Source: Clostridiales bacterium
GTDB lineage: Bacteria; Bacillota; Clostridia; Lachnospirales; JAQSXR01
Assembly: GCA_029256575.1 (NCBI GenBank)
Contig: JAQSXR010000023.1
Location: 62,001-126,000 of the forward strand
Reading direction: 5' to 3'
Length of the DNA stretch: 64,000 bases
The translations under genes were made by a program, and so were the position numbers. The notes beneath the pieces were generated by a model. The model was not told the DNA's origin and ran no database searches. It saw only the letters and a list, made by a program, of their open reading frames with translations. The number at the start of each line of letters is the position of its first letter. The first letter of the stretch is position 1. This document shows, piece after piece, positions 46,731 to 55,607 of this stretch.

Positions 46731-47621
46731 TTAGATTAAGTTCATTTCTTTTAATACTTTTCTTAATTTCTCTTTTTGCTCTGGAAGTAGTTCTGCAATT
46801 GGTTCTAAGCATTTTCCAACTTCAAACCCTCTCATTACTAATCCTTCTTTGATTACAGCAGGAAATGTTCCCATATTGGTTGCAATTCTAAGTGGAGCTA
46901 ATTGATACTGAGCTTCAAGAGAACCTTTCAAATCACCTTCCATATACTTATCATATATGTCAGCAGCAATTCTTGGAGCTATATTAGCACATGAAGCGAT
47001 TGCTCCGGTAGCACCATAAGCTAGTCCTGCATATATCAATGTATCTCTACCTAAAAGTACACTAAAGTTATCATTGCCTCTTGTGAGTCTTAAGTATTCT
47101 TCTGTATTCGTGAAGTCTCCCGTACTATCCTTGATACCGACAATATTATCGATCTTAGCTAATCTTGCAACTGTAGTAGGCTCAACCCCAACATTTGTTT
47201 TTGGTTTATTATTATAAATGATAATAGGAAGCTTTGTGCTTGCTGCTACACTTACATAGAATTCATATAGTTCTTCCTGCGTCTGTGATACAAACATCGG
47301 TGTTAATACTGATATTACATCAACTCCTACCTCTTCAGCAATTTTGACAAGTTCTATAACACCCCTTGTCGTAATATGATTTGCACCCGCATAAACAGGT
47401 ACTCTGCCTGCTGCTTCTTCGACTGCAACCTTTAATATTTGTCTTACTTCATCAGGTGAAAAAGCATAAAACTCTCCAGTTGTACCAAGTGGAAAAATAC
47501 CATGTACTCCTTCTGAAATTAAAAAATTTATCATTTGGCGAAATATCGGTTCATTGAATTTACCATCTGAAGTTAATGGTGTAATAATTGGTGGAATGAT
47601 TCCACGTGGTTTAAAATTCAT
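46731..47621 (-). CDS. DapA-family lyase, probable 5-dehydro-4-deoxyglucarate aldolase or dehydratase
   Basis: A (beta/alpha)8 class I lyase of the DHDPS/NAL family, 296 residues from ATG 47621 (GGAGGA ribosome site 7 nt upstream). The pyruvate-type pocket motif GTTGE is at 46-50, the catalytic Tyr at 136 in IIYNNKPKTN, and the Schiff-base Lys at 164 in VGIKDSTGD. Within this operon its substrate should be 5-dehydro-4-deoxyglucarate. KdgD relatives decarboxylate it to 2-oxoglutarate semialdehyde; but the neighbouring garR and garK need tartronate semialdehyde, so aldol cleavage to pyruvate is the better fit. This is an inference from context. Confidence 0.85.
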   Translation of the reverse strand: MNFKPRGIIPPIITPLTSDGKFNEPIFRQMINFLISEGVHGIFPLGTTGEFYAFSPDEVRQILKVAVEEAAGRVPVYAGANHITTRGVIELVKIAEEVGVDVISVLTPMFVSQTQEELYEFYVSVAASTKLPIIIYNNKPKTNVGVEPTTVARLAKIDNIVGIKDSTGDFTNTEEYLRLTRGNDNFSVLLGRDTLIYAGLAYGATGAIASCANIAPRIAADIYDKYMEGDLKGSLEAQYQLAPLRIATNMGTFPAVIKEGLVMRGFEVGKCLEPIAELLPEQKEKLRKVLKEMNLI

Positions 47622-47666
47622 TAGTTTGTCCTCCACAATTAGCTCTTAGGCTGATGCACATATTTT

Positions 47667-48992
47667 TTATCTAACTAAGCAAGGTCTTTTTCGGTCAAAT
47701 TTCCATTCTGGTATCAAATACTGCATACCGATAGCATCATCTCTACCTCCAAGACAATTCTCAATATATAGTTCATTTGCCGCAAGTAATTTTTCCATAT
47801 CAATTTCAATACCAAGCCCTGGTTTCTTCGGAACTTCGATACAACCGTCTACTATCTGTAATGGTTCTTTTGTTAATCGTTCTATTCCTTCTTGCCATAT
47901 CCAGTGGGTATCAATTGCATTGATATTACCTGGTACTGCAGCTGCTGTGTGTGCAACCATTGCAAGTGATATATCAAAATGATTATTTGAATGACAACCC
48001 CAAGTTAATCCAAACTCATTGCACATCTGACCTACACGAACTGATCCTGCCATAGTCCAAAAATGAGGATCTGCTAATGGAATATCAACTGATTGCAAAG
48101 CAACTGAATGAGCCATTTCTCTCCAATCAGTAGCGATCATGTTGGTAGCAGTAGGAAGACCTGTTGCACGTCTAAATTCTGCCAAGATTTCACGGCCAGA
48201 ATATACATCTTCCGCTCCGCATGGATCTTCACAATAAGTTAATATACCGTGCATGTCTTTACATAATTCAATCGCATCCTTTAATAACCAACCACCATTT
48301 GGATCAAGTGTTATGGAAGCTTCCGGAAACGCTTCTTTTAGAGCTCTTATCGCTTTTATTTCTTCTTTCCCTGAAAGAACGCCACCTTTTAATTTAAAAT
48401 CTGAGAATCCGTATTTGTCTTTCGTTGCTTTTGCTAAAGAAACGATTGCTTCTGGTGTCATTGCTTCTTCGTGACGAATTCGATACCATTCGCAGTCATC
48501 ATTTGGATAACTATCATAAGGCAAATCGGTTTTCTTTCTATCTGCAATGTAGAATAAGTAGCCTAACATCCTTACTTTATCGCGTTGCATACCATCCCCA
48601 AGCAAGGCTGCCACTGGTACCCCTAGGTGTTTTCCTAATAAATCAAGGAAGGGTGCCTCTATCGCTGTTACTACATGTACTCCTGTTCGAAGATCGAAGG
48701 TTTGCGCGCCACGCACATCGTCTTCACTTTCATTAAGTGATTTCTTAACCTTAAGTAATGTATTCTTATAATCGCCAATGCTAGTTCCTACTACGAGATG
48801 TTTTGTCGCTTCTAACGCTTTTGTTATTTTTTCACCGCCAGGAACTTCTCCAATTCCTTGGACACCATTACTATCTGTTAAAATTACTATATTTCTTGTA
48901 AAATAGGGAGAATGTGCACCGCTAAGATTAAGTAGCATGCTATCTTTCCCTGCAACTGGGTACACTTCCATTTTTTGAATTGTTGGTGTCAT
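47667..48992 (-). CDS. gudD: Glucarate dehydratase
   Basis: Enolase-superfamily dehydratase, 441 residues (E. coli GudD 446). The N-terminal capping domain is followed by a barrel with FKLKGG (catalytic Lys pair), LDPNGGW and EDPCGAE metal ligands, [10 protein letters not shown], and the His-Asp dyad region [15 protein letters not shown]. It converts D-glucarate (and often L-idarate) to 5-dehydro-4-deoxyglucarate. Second gene of the minus-strand hexarate operon, 35 nt after garR. Ribosome site AAGGCGGG. Confidence 0.94.
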   Translation of the reverse strand: MTPTIQKMEVYPVAGKDSMLLNLSGAHSPYFTRNIVILTDSNGVQGIGEVPGGEKITKALEATKHLVVGTSIGDYKNTLLKVKKSLNESEDDVRGAQTFDLRTGVHVVTAIEAPFLDLLGKHLGVPVAALLGDGMQRDKVRMLGYLFYIADRKKTDLPYDSYPNDDCEWYRIRHEEAMTPEAIVSLAKATKDKYGFSDFKLKGGVLSGKEEIKAIRALKEAFPEASITLDPNGGWLLKDAIELCKDMHGILTYCEDPCGAEDVYSGREILAEFRRATGLPTATNMIATDWREMAHSVALQSVDIPLADPHFWTMAGSVRVGQMCNEFGLTWGCHSNNHFDISLAMVAHTAAAVPGNINAIDTHWIWQEGIERLTKEPLQIVDGCIEVPKKPGLGIEIDMEKLLAANELYIENCLGGRDDAIGMQYLIPEWKFDRKRPCLVR

Positions 48993-49027
48993 TACAATAT
49001 CCCGCCTTTATCTTTTCTATTTAACAA

Positions 49028-49912
49028 TTATTTTTCAACTATTACATTCGCCATCTTTTCGTAGTATTTTACAATGCTACAGTGATCTTCTTTTTCATGT
49101 CCGTCAGCTTTTAGCGCTTGCATCATTTCCATAACCTGTGATGTTAATGGAAGTGGAGAACTAACAGAATGTCCTGCATTTAAAGCATTGTTAAGATCCT
49201 TGATGTGTAATTCAATACGAAATCCTGGATTAAATCTTCTCTCTAAAACCATTGGTGCTTTTGCATCTAAAACGGTTGATCCTGCAAGTCCGCCTCGAAT
49301 TGCTTTGTATACTAATTCTGGGTCAGCTCCTGCTTTTTTTGCTAATGTTAATGCTTCTGACATAGCTGCAATGTTTAATCCAACAATGATTTGATTTGCA
49401 AGTTTCGCAATATTACCAGCACCTAAATCTCCTACATAAACTACAGTCCCTGCCATTACCATTAGTAAATCATAATATTTATCAAACAACTCTTTTTTAC
49501 CACCAACCATTACAGAGAGTGTTCCATCAATTGCTTTTGGTTCTCCTCCACTTACTGGTGCATCAAGCATTTCAATTCCTTTTTCTAAAAGCTTTGCTCC
49601 AATTGCTTTGCTTTCCACTGGATCAATTGAACTCATATCAATTAATACTGTTCCAGGTTTTGCAGTATCTGAAATACCGTTTCCACCAAGTGCAACACTT
49701 CTTACGTGTGGTGAATTTGGAAGCATTGTAATAATTAAATCACATTCATTTGCAACTGCAGCCCCATTTTCTACTGCCCTTGCTCCTTTGGCTACTACTT
49801 CATTCACAGCAGCTTCACTAAAATCGCACACAACTAACTCGTGCCCTGCTTTAATTAAATTCAAACTCATTGGTTTACCCATAATTCCAAGTCCTATAAA
49901 CCCTATTTTCAT
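49028..49912 (-). CDS. garR: Tartronate semialdehyde reductase
   Basis: 2-hydroxy-3-oxopropionate reductase of the beta-hydroxyacid dehydrogenase family, 294 residues. N-terminal nucleotide motif GFIGLGIMGKPM, substrate motif DAPVSGGEPKAIDGTLSVMVGG and catalytic Lys in GNIAKLANQIIVG. It reduces tartronate semialdehyde to D-glycerate, which the divergent kinase phosphorylates. First gene of the hexarate operon, ribosome site AAGGAG. Confidence 0.91.
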   Translation of the reverse strand: MKIGFIGLGIMGKPMSLNLIKAGHELVVCDFSEAAVNEVVAKGARAVENGAAVANECDLIITMLPNSPHVRSVALGGNGISDTAKPGTVLIDMSSIDPVESKAIGAKLLEKGIEMLDAPVSGGEPKAIDGTLSVMVGGKKELFDKYYDLLMVMAGTVVYVGDLGAGNIAKLANQIIVGLNIAAMSEALTLAKKAGADPELVYKAIRGGLAGSTVLDAKAPMVLERRFNPGFRIELHIKDLNNALNAGHSVSSPLPLTSQVMEMMQALKADGHEKEDHCSIVKYYEKMANVIVEK

Positions 49913-50000
49913 ATCCTTACTCCTTTTTCTTAATTAAATTAAATTTCACTTAGTATTCTTCCTCGATAAATTTAAATCTATAAAAAATTTCTTTAACCAT

Positions 50001-50037
50001 AATAGTATTATATATTTTGTGCAATATTAATACTATT
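50001..50037. promoter_or_regulatory. Inverted repeat in the garR leader
   Basis: AATAGTATTA and TAATACTATT, perfect 10-bp arms with a 17-nt spacer, about 90-125 nt upstream of garR. It differs from the TTTCAA/TTGAAA sites. Either a second operator or a leader hairpin. Confidence 0.45.
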
Positions 50038-50079
50038 GATTTAAAATATGAACTTTATGTATACATTTTAGACAATTAT

Positions 50080-50204
50080 TGAAAGCTTTCACTAATTGAA
50101 ATATACATTGCATTATTTTATTTCATAATTTCAAGTTTGAAATGTTTTATTCAACTTGAAACAAATGAATTTTTCATTTCACATAATATTTCATAAATTG
50201 AAAT
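50080..50204. promoter_or_regulatory. Four palindromic sites in the garR/garK divergent region
   Basis: Palindromes at 50080-50091 (TGAAAGCTTTCA), 50128-50143 (ATTTCAA, GT, TTGAAAT), 50150-50160 (TTCAA, C, TTGAA) and 50188-50204 (ATTTCA, 5 nt, TGAAAT) share a TTTCAA/TTGAAA core. They occupy about 125 bp of the 397-bp region between the two arms of the hexarate locus. The last overlaps the garK -35 box. They are probably binding sites for the locus regulator. Confidence 0.65.
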
Positions 50205-50226
50205 ATTTACAATATCATCATACTGT
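50198..50226 (+). promoter_or_regulatory. Probable garK promoter
   Basis: TTGAAA (50198-50203), 17-nt spacer, TACTGT (50221-50226), about 85 nt before the start codon. This is a vegetative-type promoter; I see no convincing -24/-12 (sigma54) sequence here. Confidence 0.5.
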
Positions 50227-50309
50227 ATATTTTTATTTGGCTTGTTTGTCAATTGAAGCATCCTTGTTTATCCTATATAATTAAATATAAAAATTGGAGG
50301 AATGAAATC

Positions 50310-51437
50310 ATGAAAAAATGTGTCATTATACCGGATTCTTTTAAAGGCACTCTTAGTTCTATAGAGATTTGTGACATCGTTAGTGTAAAAGTAAAAGAAT
50401 TTTATCCCGCGTGTGAAACGATTACAATTCCAATCGCAGACGGTGGTGAAGGGACTGTGGATTGTTTTTTACAGGCAATTGATGCCGACAAGGTAAACGT
50501 TAGTGTAACCGGTCCATATAATGAACTGCTAAATTGTTACTATGCAAGATATAACAATACGGCTATTATCGAAATGGCTCAATCAGCAGGCTTACCTTTG
50601 GTTGAAAACAGAAAAAATCCTGCAATAACTACAACCTATGGGACAGGGCTTATGATCAAACATGCAATAGAAAACGGCTGTACTGACATAGTGATTGGTT
50701 TAGGAGGAAGTTGTACAAACGATGCCGGAGTGGGAGCAGCCTGTGCTATTGGCGTTGATTTTTACGACGACTACGGTAATACCTTTCTTCCAACAGGTAA
50801 TACTTTATCAAAAATCTCTAAAATCGATAATTCAAAAGCAATACAGTTACTAAATAATTGTACAGTTACTGCAATGTGTGATATTGATAATCCTATGTAT
50901 GGAAAAACGGGAGCCGCCTATATATTCAGTCCTCAAAAAGGTGCAGACGATAGGATGGTTTTGGAACTAGACGAGAACCTGAAAGCATTATCCGCAACTA
51001 TAATTGATAACCTTGGAATTGATGTTTCTAATATCCCAGGTTCTGGTGCAGCCGGAGCAATGGGTGCAGGTGTTGTTGCATTTTTTAATGGAAAATTAAA
51101 ATCTGGAATTCATACTATATTGGATTTAATTCAATTCGATGAATTGATAGAAGGTACCGACCTGATTTTTACTGGAGAAGGTAAAATTGACTCTCAAAGT
51201 CTAAGAGGTAAGGTTGTTATTGGAGTAGCGGAACGTGCCTTGAAAAAGAACATTCCAGTTGTTGCAATTGTTGGGGCAATTGGAGAAGAAGCCGAAAAAG
51301 CTTATGATATGGGTGTAAGTTCTATATTTAGTATCAATCGCGCTGCTATTGCATTTGAAGAATCAAGATATCACAGCAAAGAAAATCTTGCCTCAACCAT
51401 TGAGTCTCTTATGAGATTTCGTAAAATATGTAAGTAA
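50310..51437 (+). CDS. garK: Glycerate kinase
   Basis: Glycerate kinase of the GarK/GlxK family, 375 residues from ATG 50310 (ribosome site TTGGAGG). The N-terminus IIPDSFKGTLSS, IADGGEGTVD, GLGGSCTNDAGVGAACAIG and FTGEGKIDSQSLRGKV are the family's conserved blocks. It phosphorylates D-glycerate to 2-phosphoglycerate (or 3-phosphoglycerate in some members), linking hexarate breakdown to glycolysis. Divergent from the garR operon and presumably coregulated through the shared palindromes. Confidence 0.94.
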   Translation: MKKCVIIPDSFKGTLSSIEICDIVSVKVKEFYPACETITIPIADGGEGTVDCFLQAIDADKVNVSVTGPYNELLNCYYARYNNTAIIEMAQSAGLPLVENRKNPAITTTYGTGLMIKHAIENGCTDIVIGLGGSCTNDAGVGAACAIGVDFYDDYGNTFLPTGNTLSKISKIDNSKAIQLLNNCTVTAMCDIDNPMYGKTGAAYIFSPQKGADDRMVLELDENLKALSATIIDNLGIDVSNIPGSGAAGAMGAGVVAFFNGKLKSGIHTILDLIQFDELIEGTDLIFTGEGKIDSQSLRGKVVIGVAERALKKNIPVVAIVGAIGEEAEKAYDMGVSSIFSINRAAIAFEESRYHSKENLASTIESLMRFRKICK

Positions 51438-51462
51438 AATTAGTTATGAACATTATTGAATT

Positions 51463-51505
51463 AGTCTGTAAATTTATCTGCAATGATAACATTACAGGCT
51501 TTTTT
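51463..51505 (+). terminator. Terminator of garK
   Basis: AGTCTGTAA pairs with TTACAGGCT (one G-U), loop about 20 nt, then TTTTTT; starts 25 nt after the stop codon. Confidence 0.7.
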
Positions 51506-51619
51506 AATTGAAGGCTGTATAACTACATTATCTTTAAAATTATAGATTACTATGATATAATAAAAATTAATTATTTATATTTAGAATACAAAAAAAAATA
51601 CTTTTGAAAGGGTGTTTAT

Positions 51620-52114
51620 ATGGAAATAGAAAAGAAATTCTTAGTAAACAAGATGCCTGATAATTTATCAAAATACACTTGTTATGAAATTGAACAAGGA
51701 TATTTATGCACCTCTCCAGTTGTTCGGATTCGGAAGAAAAATTCAGATTATATTTTAACTTACAAATCTCGTGAGTTTTTTAAATCAACTCCAAAACTAG
51801 CGATTCCAGATAACGTTTCTGCTTGTGAAGAAGTTGAATTACCACTTACAAAAGAATCTTATGAACATCTACGTGAAAAAATTGATAACAATATTATAAC
51901 CAAGCGAAGATATAACATCCCTTTATACGGAGACTATATAGCTGAGCTTGATGTATTCTCTGGAAAGCTTGAAGGTCTTATCGTTGTTGAGGTAGAATTT
52001 CGCGACGCTTTGCAGGCCTCCATTTTCGTTAAGCCTTCTTGGTTTGGCGATGACGTAAGTACAATCAAGCAATATGGCAACGCTAGTTTATCAAAGCTAG
52101 AAAGTTGGAATTAA
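51620..52114 (+). CDS. CYTH domain protein (triphosphate tunnel metalloenzyme)
   Basis: A 164-residue CYTH protein. The N-terminal ExExK motif is MEIEKKFLV, followed by the tunnel strands VRIRKKNSDYILTYKSR (basic residues for triphosphate) and IAELDVFSGKLEGLIVVEVEF (acidic residues for metal). Short stand-alone members mostly hydrolyse inorganic triphosphate or nucleoside triphosphates; cyclase activity is rarer. Substrate not determinable. Ribosome site GAAAGGGTG; -10 TATAAT at 51556-51561. Confidence 0.9.
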   Translation: MEIEKKFLVNKMPDNLSKYTCYEIEQGYLCTSPVVRIRKKNSDYILTYKSREFFKSTPKLAIPDNVSACEEVELPLTKESYEHLREKIDNNIITKRRYNIPLYGDYIAELDVFSGKLEGLIVVEVEFRDALQASIFVKPSWFGDDVSTIKQYGNASLSKLESWN

Positions 52115-52215
52115 CTAGATACTACACTGTGATTTCTTTAAGCTAATGAGTTAGATTGTCGTAATAAACCACATACTACATACTAATCATTCTAATTAAA
52201 ACAATAAGAACAAAC

Positions 52216-52306
52216 AAAAACCATTATTTTGATATGATTTCTCTAAAGTTGACAGTGCGAATACACAAAACTACTTTGGAAGGATCCTATCAATATAATG
52301 GTTTTT
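52216..52306. terminator. Long bidirectional hairpin between CYTH gene and DNA ligase
   Basis: 19-bp arms with one mismatch (AAAAACCATTAT side) separated by 53 nt, between two convergent genes. Each strand ends in GGTTTTT, so it can serve as terminator in both directions. The loop is unusually long. Confidence 0.55.
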
Positions 52307-52325
52307 TATCTTTCTATCAAATAAA

Positions 52326-53252
52326 TTATTTAACCTGGCATTCCTTTGGTGATACGTCTGTCCGTATTCCTTTGAAGACAGGCTGCCTAAGAGAGTCCTT
52401 CGTATTAGGCATATATTCAACCGTACATACAAGAGTTGGTTTTATCCATGTTATTTCATCCGTATATGCCGGAGCAAGCGCAAAAGGCGAATTGCTTGTT
52501 TGTTCACAATTATATAGCTGTACAAAATCTGATTTTACGCCAAAAGATACTCCACCTTTATAATATAATGTTTCTCCTTTGTACTGTCCTAGAATCAAAG
52601 TATTACTTTTTTCCTTTCGAATATATCCACAAACAACAAAGTCTTCATCAGCCATTCTTTTAAACTTAATCCAATCTTTCGTCCGTTTATCAAAGTAATA
52701 TTTACTATCAGCCTTCTTCGCAACAACCCCTTCCAATTTTTGCTGGTCTGCGAGGTTGAATAACTCTATTCCCTTTTCAACAATAAATCTAGAGATGGCT
52801 ATTCTTTCATTCTCAATTATCGTGTTACTAAGTATTTCTTTTCTTTCCATCAGCTTTTGACTATATAGTTCTTTTCCATCCGCATATAAAATATCATACG
52901 CTACAAAACTTGCAGGCAATTTACTATAAGCTAATTGTATTTTAAAAGGATCTGATAATAAAGTCCTTCTTTGTAATTCATAAAAATCAGGAATTCCATT
53001 TCTTAAAACTAATAATTCTCCGTCTAAAATACACTTTGCTTTCACCTGTTTATTAATCTGAGCTAATTCTGGAAACCTAGGTAGCAACTTCATATCTCGT
53101 TTATTTCTTAATTCCGTTTCTTCTCCATTTAAATAAGCAATGCATCGAATACCATCTAATTTTAATTCATAAATCCAATCAACTGAATTAAACGGATTCA
53201 TCATTTCACTAATTAACATTGGCTTAATTGCTTTTGCATCAAAAAGATCCAT
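52326..53252 (-). CDS. ATP-dependent DNA ligase, LigD-type ligase domain only
   Basis: ATP-dependent DNA ligase of the bacterial NHEJ type, 308 residues. The adenylation motif KLDGIR has the nucleophile K31, followed by ILDGELLVL (motif III), EGVVAKK (motif IV) and WIKFKR (motif V), then an OB-fold domain ending PVFKGIRTD. The polymerase and 3'-phosphoesterase domains of full LigD are absent. The ATG overlaps the Ku stop codon by one base (TAATG), so the two are translated together. It seals double-strand breaks bridged by Ku. Confidence 0.93.
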   Translation of the reverse strand: MDLFDAKAIKPMLISEMMNPFNSVDWIYELKLDGIRCIAYLNGEETELRNKRDMKLLPRFPELAQINKQVKAKCILDGELLVLRNGIPDFYELQRRTLLSDPFKIQLAYSKLPASFVAYDILYADGKELYSQKLMERKEILSNTIIENERIAISRFIVEKGIELFNLADQQKLEGVVAKKADSKYYFDKRTKDWIKFKRMADEDFVVCGYIRKEKSNTLILGQYKGETLYYKGGVSFGVKSDFVQLYNCEQTSNSPFALAPAYTDEITWIKPTLVCTVEYMPNTKDSLRQPVFKGIRTDVSPKECQVK

Positions 53253-54070
53253 TATAACGTACCTGATACTTTTGCCATTGCATTGTTATTATTTGAATTA
53301 TTATTTTTATTATTACTTGTTAACTCTAAGCTACGTTGAAGGGCTTCCATAAGATCAATTACGTTGTTAGTTTCACCCGTATCCGTAGTCACTATTTCTT
53401 TTCCCTGTATTTTTGTCATGATCGCACTTCTTAATCTTGCTTGGTACTCATCATTATATTCTTTAATATTAAAAGGCTTAGTCATATTTTCAATTATCAT
53501 TTTAGCCATATCTAATTCATTTTGATCTAACTGCATTTGGGGAATTTGCTTTGGAACTGATACGATTTCATCTGCATAGAATAAAGTTTTTACAATTATC
53601 CCTTCATTCGTTGGATATAACACAATTAACTTCTCATTTGTTCCCATTACTGTTTTAGCAATCGCAATTTTGTTTTGTTGCAAAATCGTCTGTCTAAGTA
53701 ATTCATAGGCTTTCTCTGCTCCTACATCTGGAATCGCATAATAATCTTTCTCAAAATATATTGAGTCAATTTCAGACATATTCGCAAATTGCATAATATG
53801 AATTGTTCTATCTTTTTTCGTCTTGATTTTTTCTAACTCTTCATCCGTCATTATTACATATTTATCTGTTTCGTACTCATATCCTTTTATAATATCATCG
53901 GACGTAACCTCTTTATTACAATGGCTGCAATATTTCTTATATCTTATTCTTGCTTTACTTTCTTTATCCAACTGATTAAAGTGAATGTCATTATCAACAC
54001 TAGTTTTATACATTCCAATTGGAATCAATACTAATCCCATACTAATTAACCCTTTATGTGCAACTGCCAT
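53252..54070 (-). CDS. ku: Ku protein, DNA end-binding for NHEJ
   Basis: Bacterial homodimeric Ku, 272 residues, typical length. It begins with HKGLISMGLVLIPIGMYKT and contains RIRYKKYCSHCNKEV, IIKGYEYETDKYVIMTDEELEKI and GEKLIVLYP-like family blocks. The C-terminus is a polar Asn-rich stretch. With the following ligase it forms a minimal end-joining pair. In Bacillus the equivalent genes act in dormant or germinating spores, plausible here too. Ribosome site TTGGAGG. Confidence 0.94.
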   Translation of the reverse strand: MAVAHKGLISMGLVLIPIGMYKTSVDNDIHFNQLDKESKARIRYKKYCSHCNKEVTSDDIIKGYEYETDKYVIMTDEELEKIKTKKDRTIHIMQFANMSEIDSIYFEKDYYAIPDVGAEKAYELLRQTILQQNKIAIAKTVMGTNEKLIVLYPTNEGIIVKTLFYADEIVSVPKQIPQMQLDQNELDMAKMIIENMTKPFNIKEYNDEYQARLRSAIMTKIQGKEIVTTDTGETNNVIDLMEALQRSLELTSNNKNNNSNNNNAMAKVSGTL

Positions 54071-54272
54071 ATTACAACCTCCAATAATTTTATTTGTATA
54101 TTATGTGTAATACAATCAAAATTATCAGTCTTATAACAATAGCAATTTATAATTTAGGCCAAAGCTTTGCTAAATCTTTAATGCAGCCTTCATATTAACG
54201 TGTATGATTAGTTGTAAAACACACCTATAATCTTGCCCGTTAGTCATGGTTTGTGAATGATTTTAGACAACG

Positions 54273-54308
54273 AAAAAACCACTGATTTTATAATAAAATC
54301 AATGGTTT
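54273..54308 (-). terminator. Terminator of the tRNA operon
   Basis: On the minus strand AAACCATTGATTTTA pairs with TAAAATCAGTGGTTT (one mismatch), followed by TTTTTTCG, starting 7 nt after tRNA-Leu. Confidence 0.8.
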
Positions 54309-54314
54309 AATTAA

Positions 54315-54396
54315 TGCGGGAAAAGGGACTTGAACCCCCACGAGTAACCTCACTAGATCCTAAGTCTAGCGCGTCTGCCAATTCCGCCATACCCGC
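54315..54396 (-). tRNA. tRNA-Leu (UAG)
   Basis: 82 nt. Class II tRNA with long variable arm; anticodon loop CTTAGGA in stem CTAGA/TCTAG gives anticodon UAG, codon CUA. D-arm GCGGAATTGGCAGACGC is typical of Leu. No CCA encoded. Last of the tRNA cluster. Confidence 0.95.
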
Positions 54397-54462
54397 ATTT
54401 CGTACTCCAATATTGTAACATATTTAGTACATTTGAGCAAGATAATTTTTATTTATCTTGAA

Positions 54463-54535
54463 TGAGACACCCGGGGTTCGAACCCGGGACACCTAGATTA
54501 AAAATCTAGTGCTCTACCAACTGAGCTAGTATCCC
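54463..54535 (-). tRNA. tRNA-Lys (UUU)
   Basis: 73 nt. Anticodon loop TTTTTAA in stem CTAGA/TCTAG, anticodon UUU. T-arm GGTTCGAACC is intact. No CCA encoded. Confidence 0.96.
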
Positions 54536-54540
54536 ACAAG

Positions 54541-54612
54541 CTGGGCTGGAAGGATTTGAACCTTCGAATACAGGAGTCAAAGTCCTGTGCCTTACCGCTT
54601 GGCGACAACCCA
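54541..54612 (-). tRNA. tRNA-Gln (UUG)
   Basis: 72 nt, starting with U1 as usual for tRNA-Gln. Anticodon loop CTTTGAC in stem CAGGA/TCCTG, anticodon UUG. Discriminator G, no CCA encoded. Confidence 0.95.
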
Positions 54613-54616
54613 ATAG

Positions 54617-54691
54617 GGTGGATAGAGGGATTCGAACCCTCGACCTCAAGAATCACAATCTTGCGTGCTAACCAACTGCACCATACCCACC
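54617..54691 (-). tRNA. tRNA-His (GUG)
   Basis: 75 nt including the extra G-1, which pairs with discriminator C73 as in bacterial tRNA-His. Anticodon loop TTGTGAT in stem CAAGA/TCTTG, anticodon GUG. No CCA encoded. Confidence 0.96.
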
Positions 54692-54733
54692 ATATATAGT
54701 TAAATGTTTAGTTAATTAATTTAATTATCTAAA

Positions 54734-54807
<74 letters not shown>

Positions 54808-54828
54808 GCATCAAAGAAAAATCTTTGA

Positions 54829-54899
54829 AGCGGGTGATGGGAATCGAACCCACGCGTCTAGCTTGGAAGGCTAGCGTTCTACCATTGAACCACACCCGC
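54829..54899 (-). tRNA. tRNA-Gly (UCC)
   Basis: 71 nt. Anticodon loop CTTCCAA in stem CTAGC/GCTAG, anticodon UCC. Discriminator U, as usual for tRNA-Gly. No CCA encoded. Confidence 0.95.
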
Positions 54900-54917
54900 A
54901 TATAATATAAGTTGAAA

Positions 54918-54992
54918 TCGGGGTGACAGGATTCGAACCTGCGACCTCTTGAACCCAAATCAAGCGCTCTAGCCAAGCTGAGCCACACCCCG
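54918..54992 (-). tRNA. tRNA-Pro (UGG)
   Basis: 75 nt. Anticodon loop TTTGGGT in stem CTTGA/TCAAG, anticodon UGG. First gene of the cluster, 84 nt downstream of its promoter. No CCA encoded. Confidence 0.95.
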
Positions 54993-55076
54993 TAAGAGAC
55001 CAATTTCACTATATGCATTTATAATATAACTTTTTATTCTGTGTTATTTAATATGTCATTTTCTAGCGCAAGTGTT

Positions 55077-55105
55077 ATTATACCGTGGTCCATATTAAAT
55101 GTCAA
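55077..55105 (-). promoter_or_regulatory. tRNA operon promoter, perfect consensus
   Basis: On the minus strand: TTGACA (55105-55100), 17-nt spacer, TATAAT (55082-55077). Both boxes and the spacing are exact consensus, as expected for a stable-RNA promoter. Confidence 0.88.
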
Positions 55106-55123
55106 CACTTAATTACATTTTTT

Positions 55124-55600
55124 TTATAAATAACACATGGTAAAATGTGCCTCTCCATATTTATCAATCTCAATCACGGTACAACTCCGCTTTCCATCTG
55201 ACGGTAATGTTGCACTTCCCGGATTAATGAGAGTGATATTTTCTTCTCTCTTATAATAACGAATATGTGTATGTCCGAAAAGTACGAGGCCAGCACTAAG
55301 ACTTATTCCTCTTTCCTTAACATTTGTATATGTTGATTTAACACTATATTTATGACCATGAGTTATGAATGTTTTAATACCGGCTATATCTATAATTTTC
55401 TCTTGTGGTGTTGTAGTAAAAAAGTCATTGTTGCCGCTCACAGCCTCTATTTCAATCTCCGGAAAAATATATCTAAGATCATCAACATCACGTTCAATAT
55501 CTCCAAGATGTATTATTCTCCTAATTTCACTATCTTTTCTAATAAATTCTACTATAGGATTGATCTTCCCATGCGTATCGCTAATTACTAATATCTTCAT
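55124..55600 (-). CDS. Metallophosphoesterase (YfcE/MJ0936 family)
   Basis: A 158-residue calcineurin-like phosphodiesterase. Metal ligands: DTHG (residues 8-11), GDIERD, GNND, THGHKY and GHTHIRYY. Family members hydrolyse phosphodiesters; the physiological substrate is unknown. It follows rdgB by 7 nt, a common clostridial pair. A second, more canonical YfcE protein is encoded at 62.8-63.4 kb. Confidence 0.9.
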   Translation of the reverse strand: MKILVISDTHGKINPIVEFIRKDSEIRRIIHLGDIERDVDDLRYIFPEIEIEAVSGNNDFFTTTPQEKIIDIAGIKTFITHGHKYSVKSTYTNVKERGISLSAGLVLFGHTHIRYYKREENITLINPGSATLPSDGKRSCTVIEIDKYGEAHFTMCYL

Positions 55601-55607
55601 GGTTTAA

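Noticed and set aside
50230-50255. Sigma54 promoter before garK (TTGGC near 50238)
   Set aside because: The partner GC element at -12 with correct spacing is missing, and a vegetative promoter lies just upstream.
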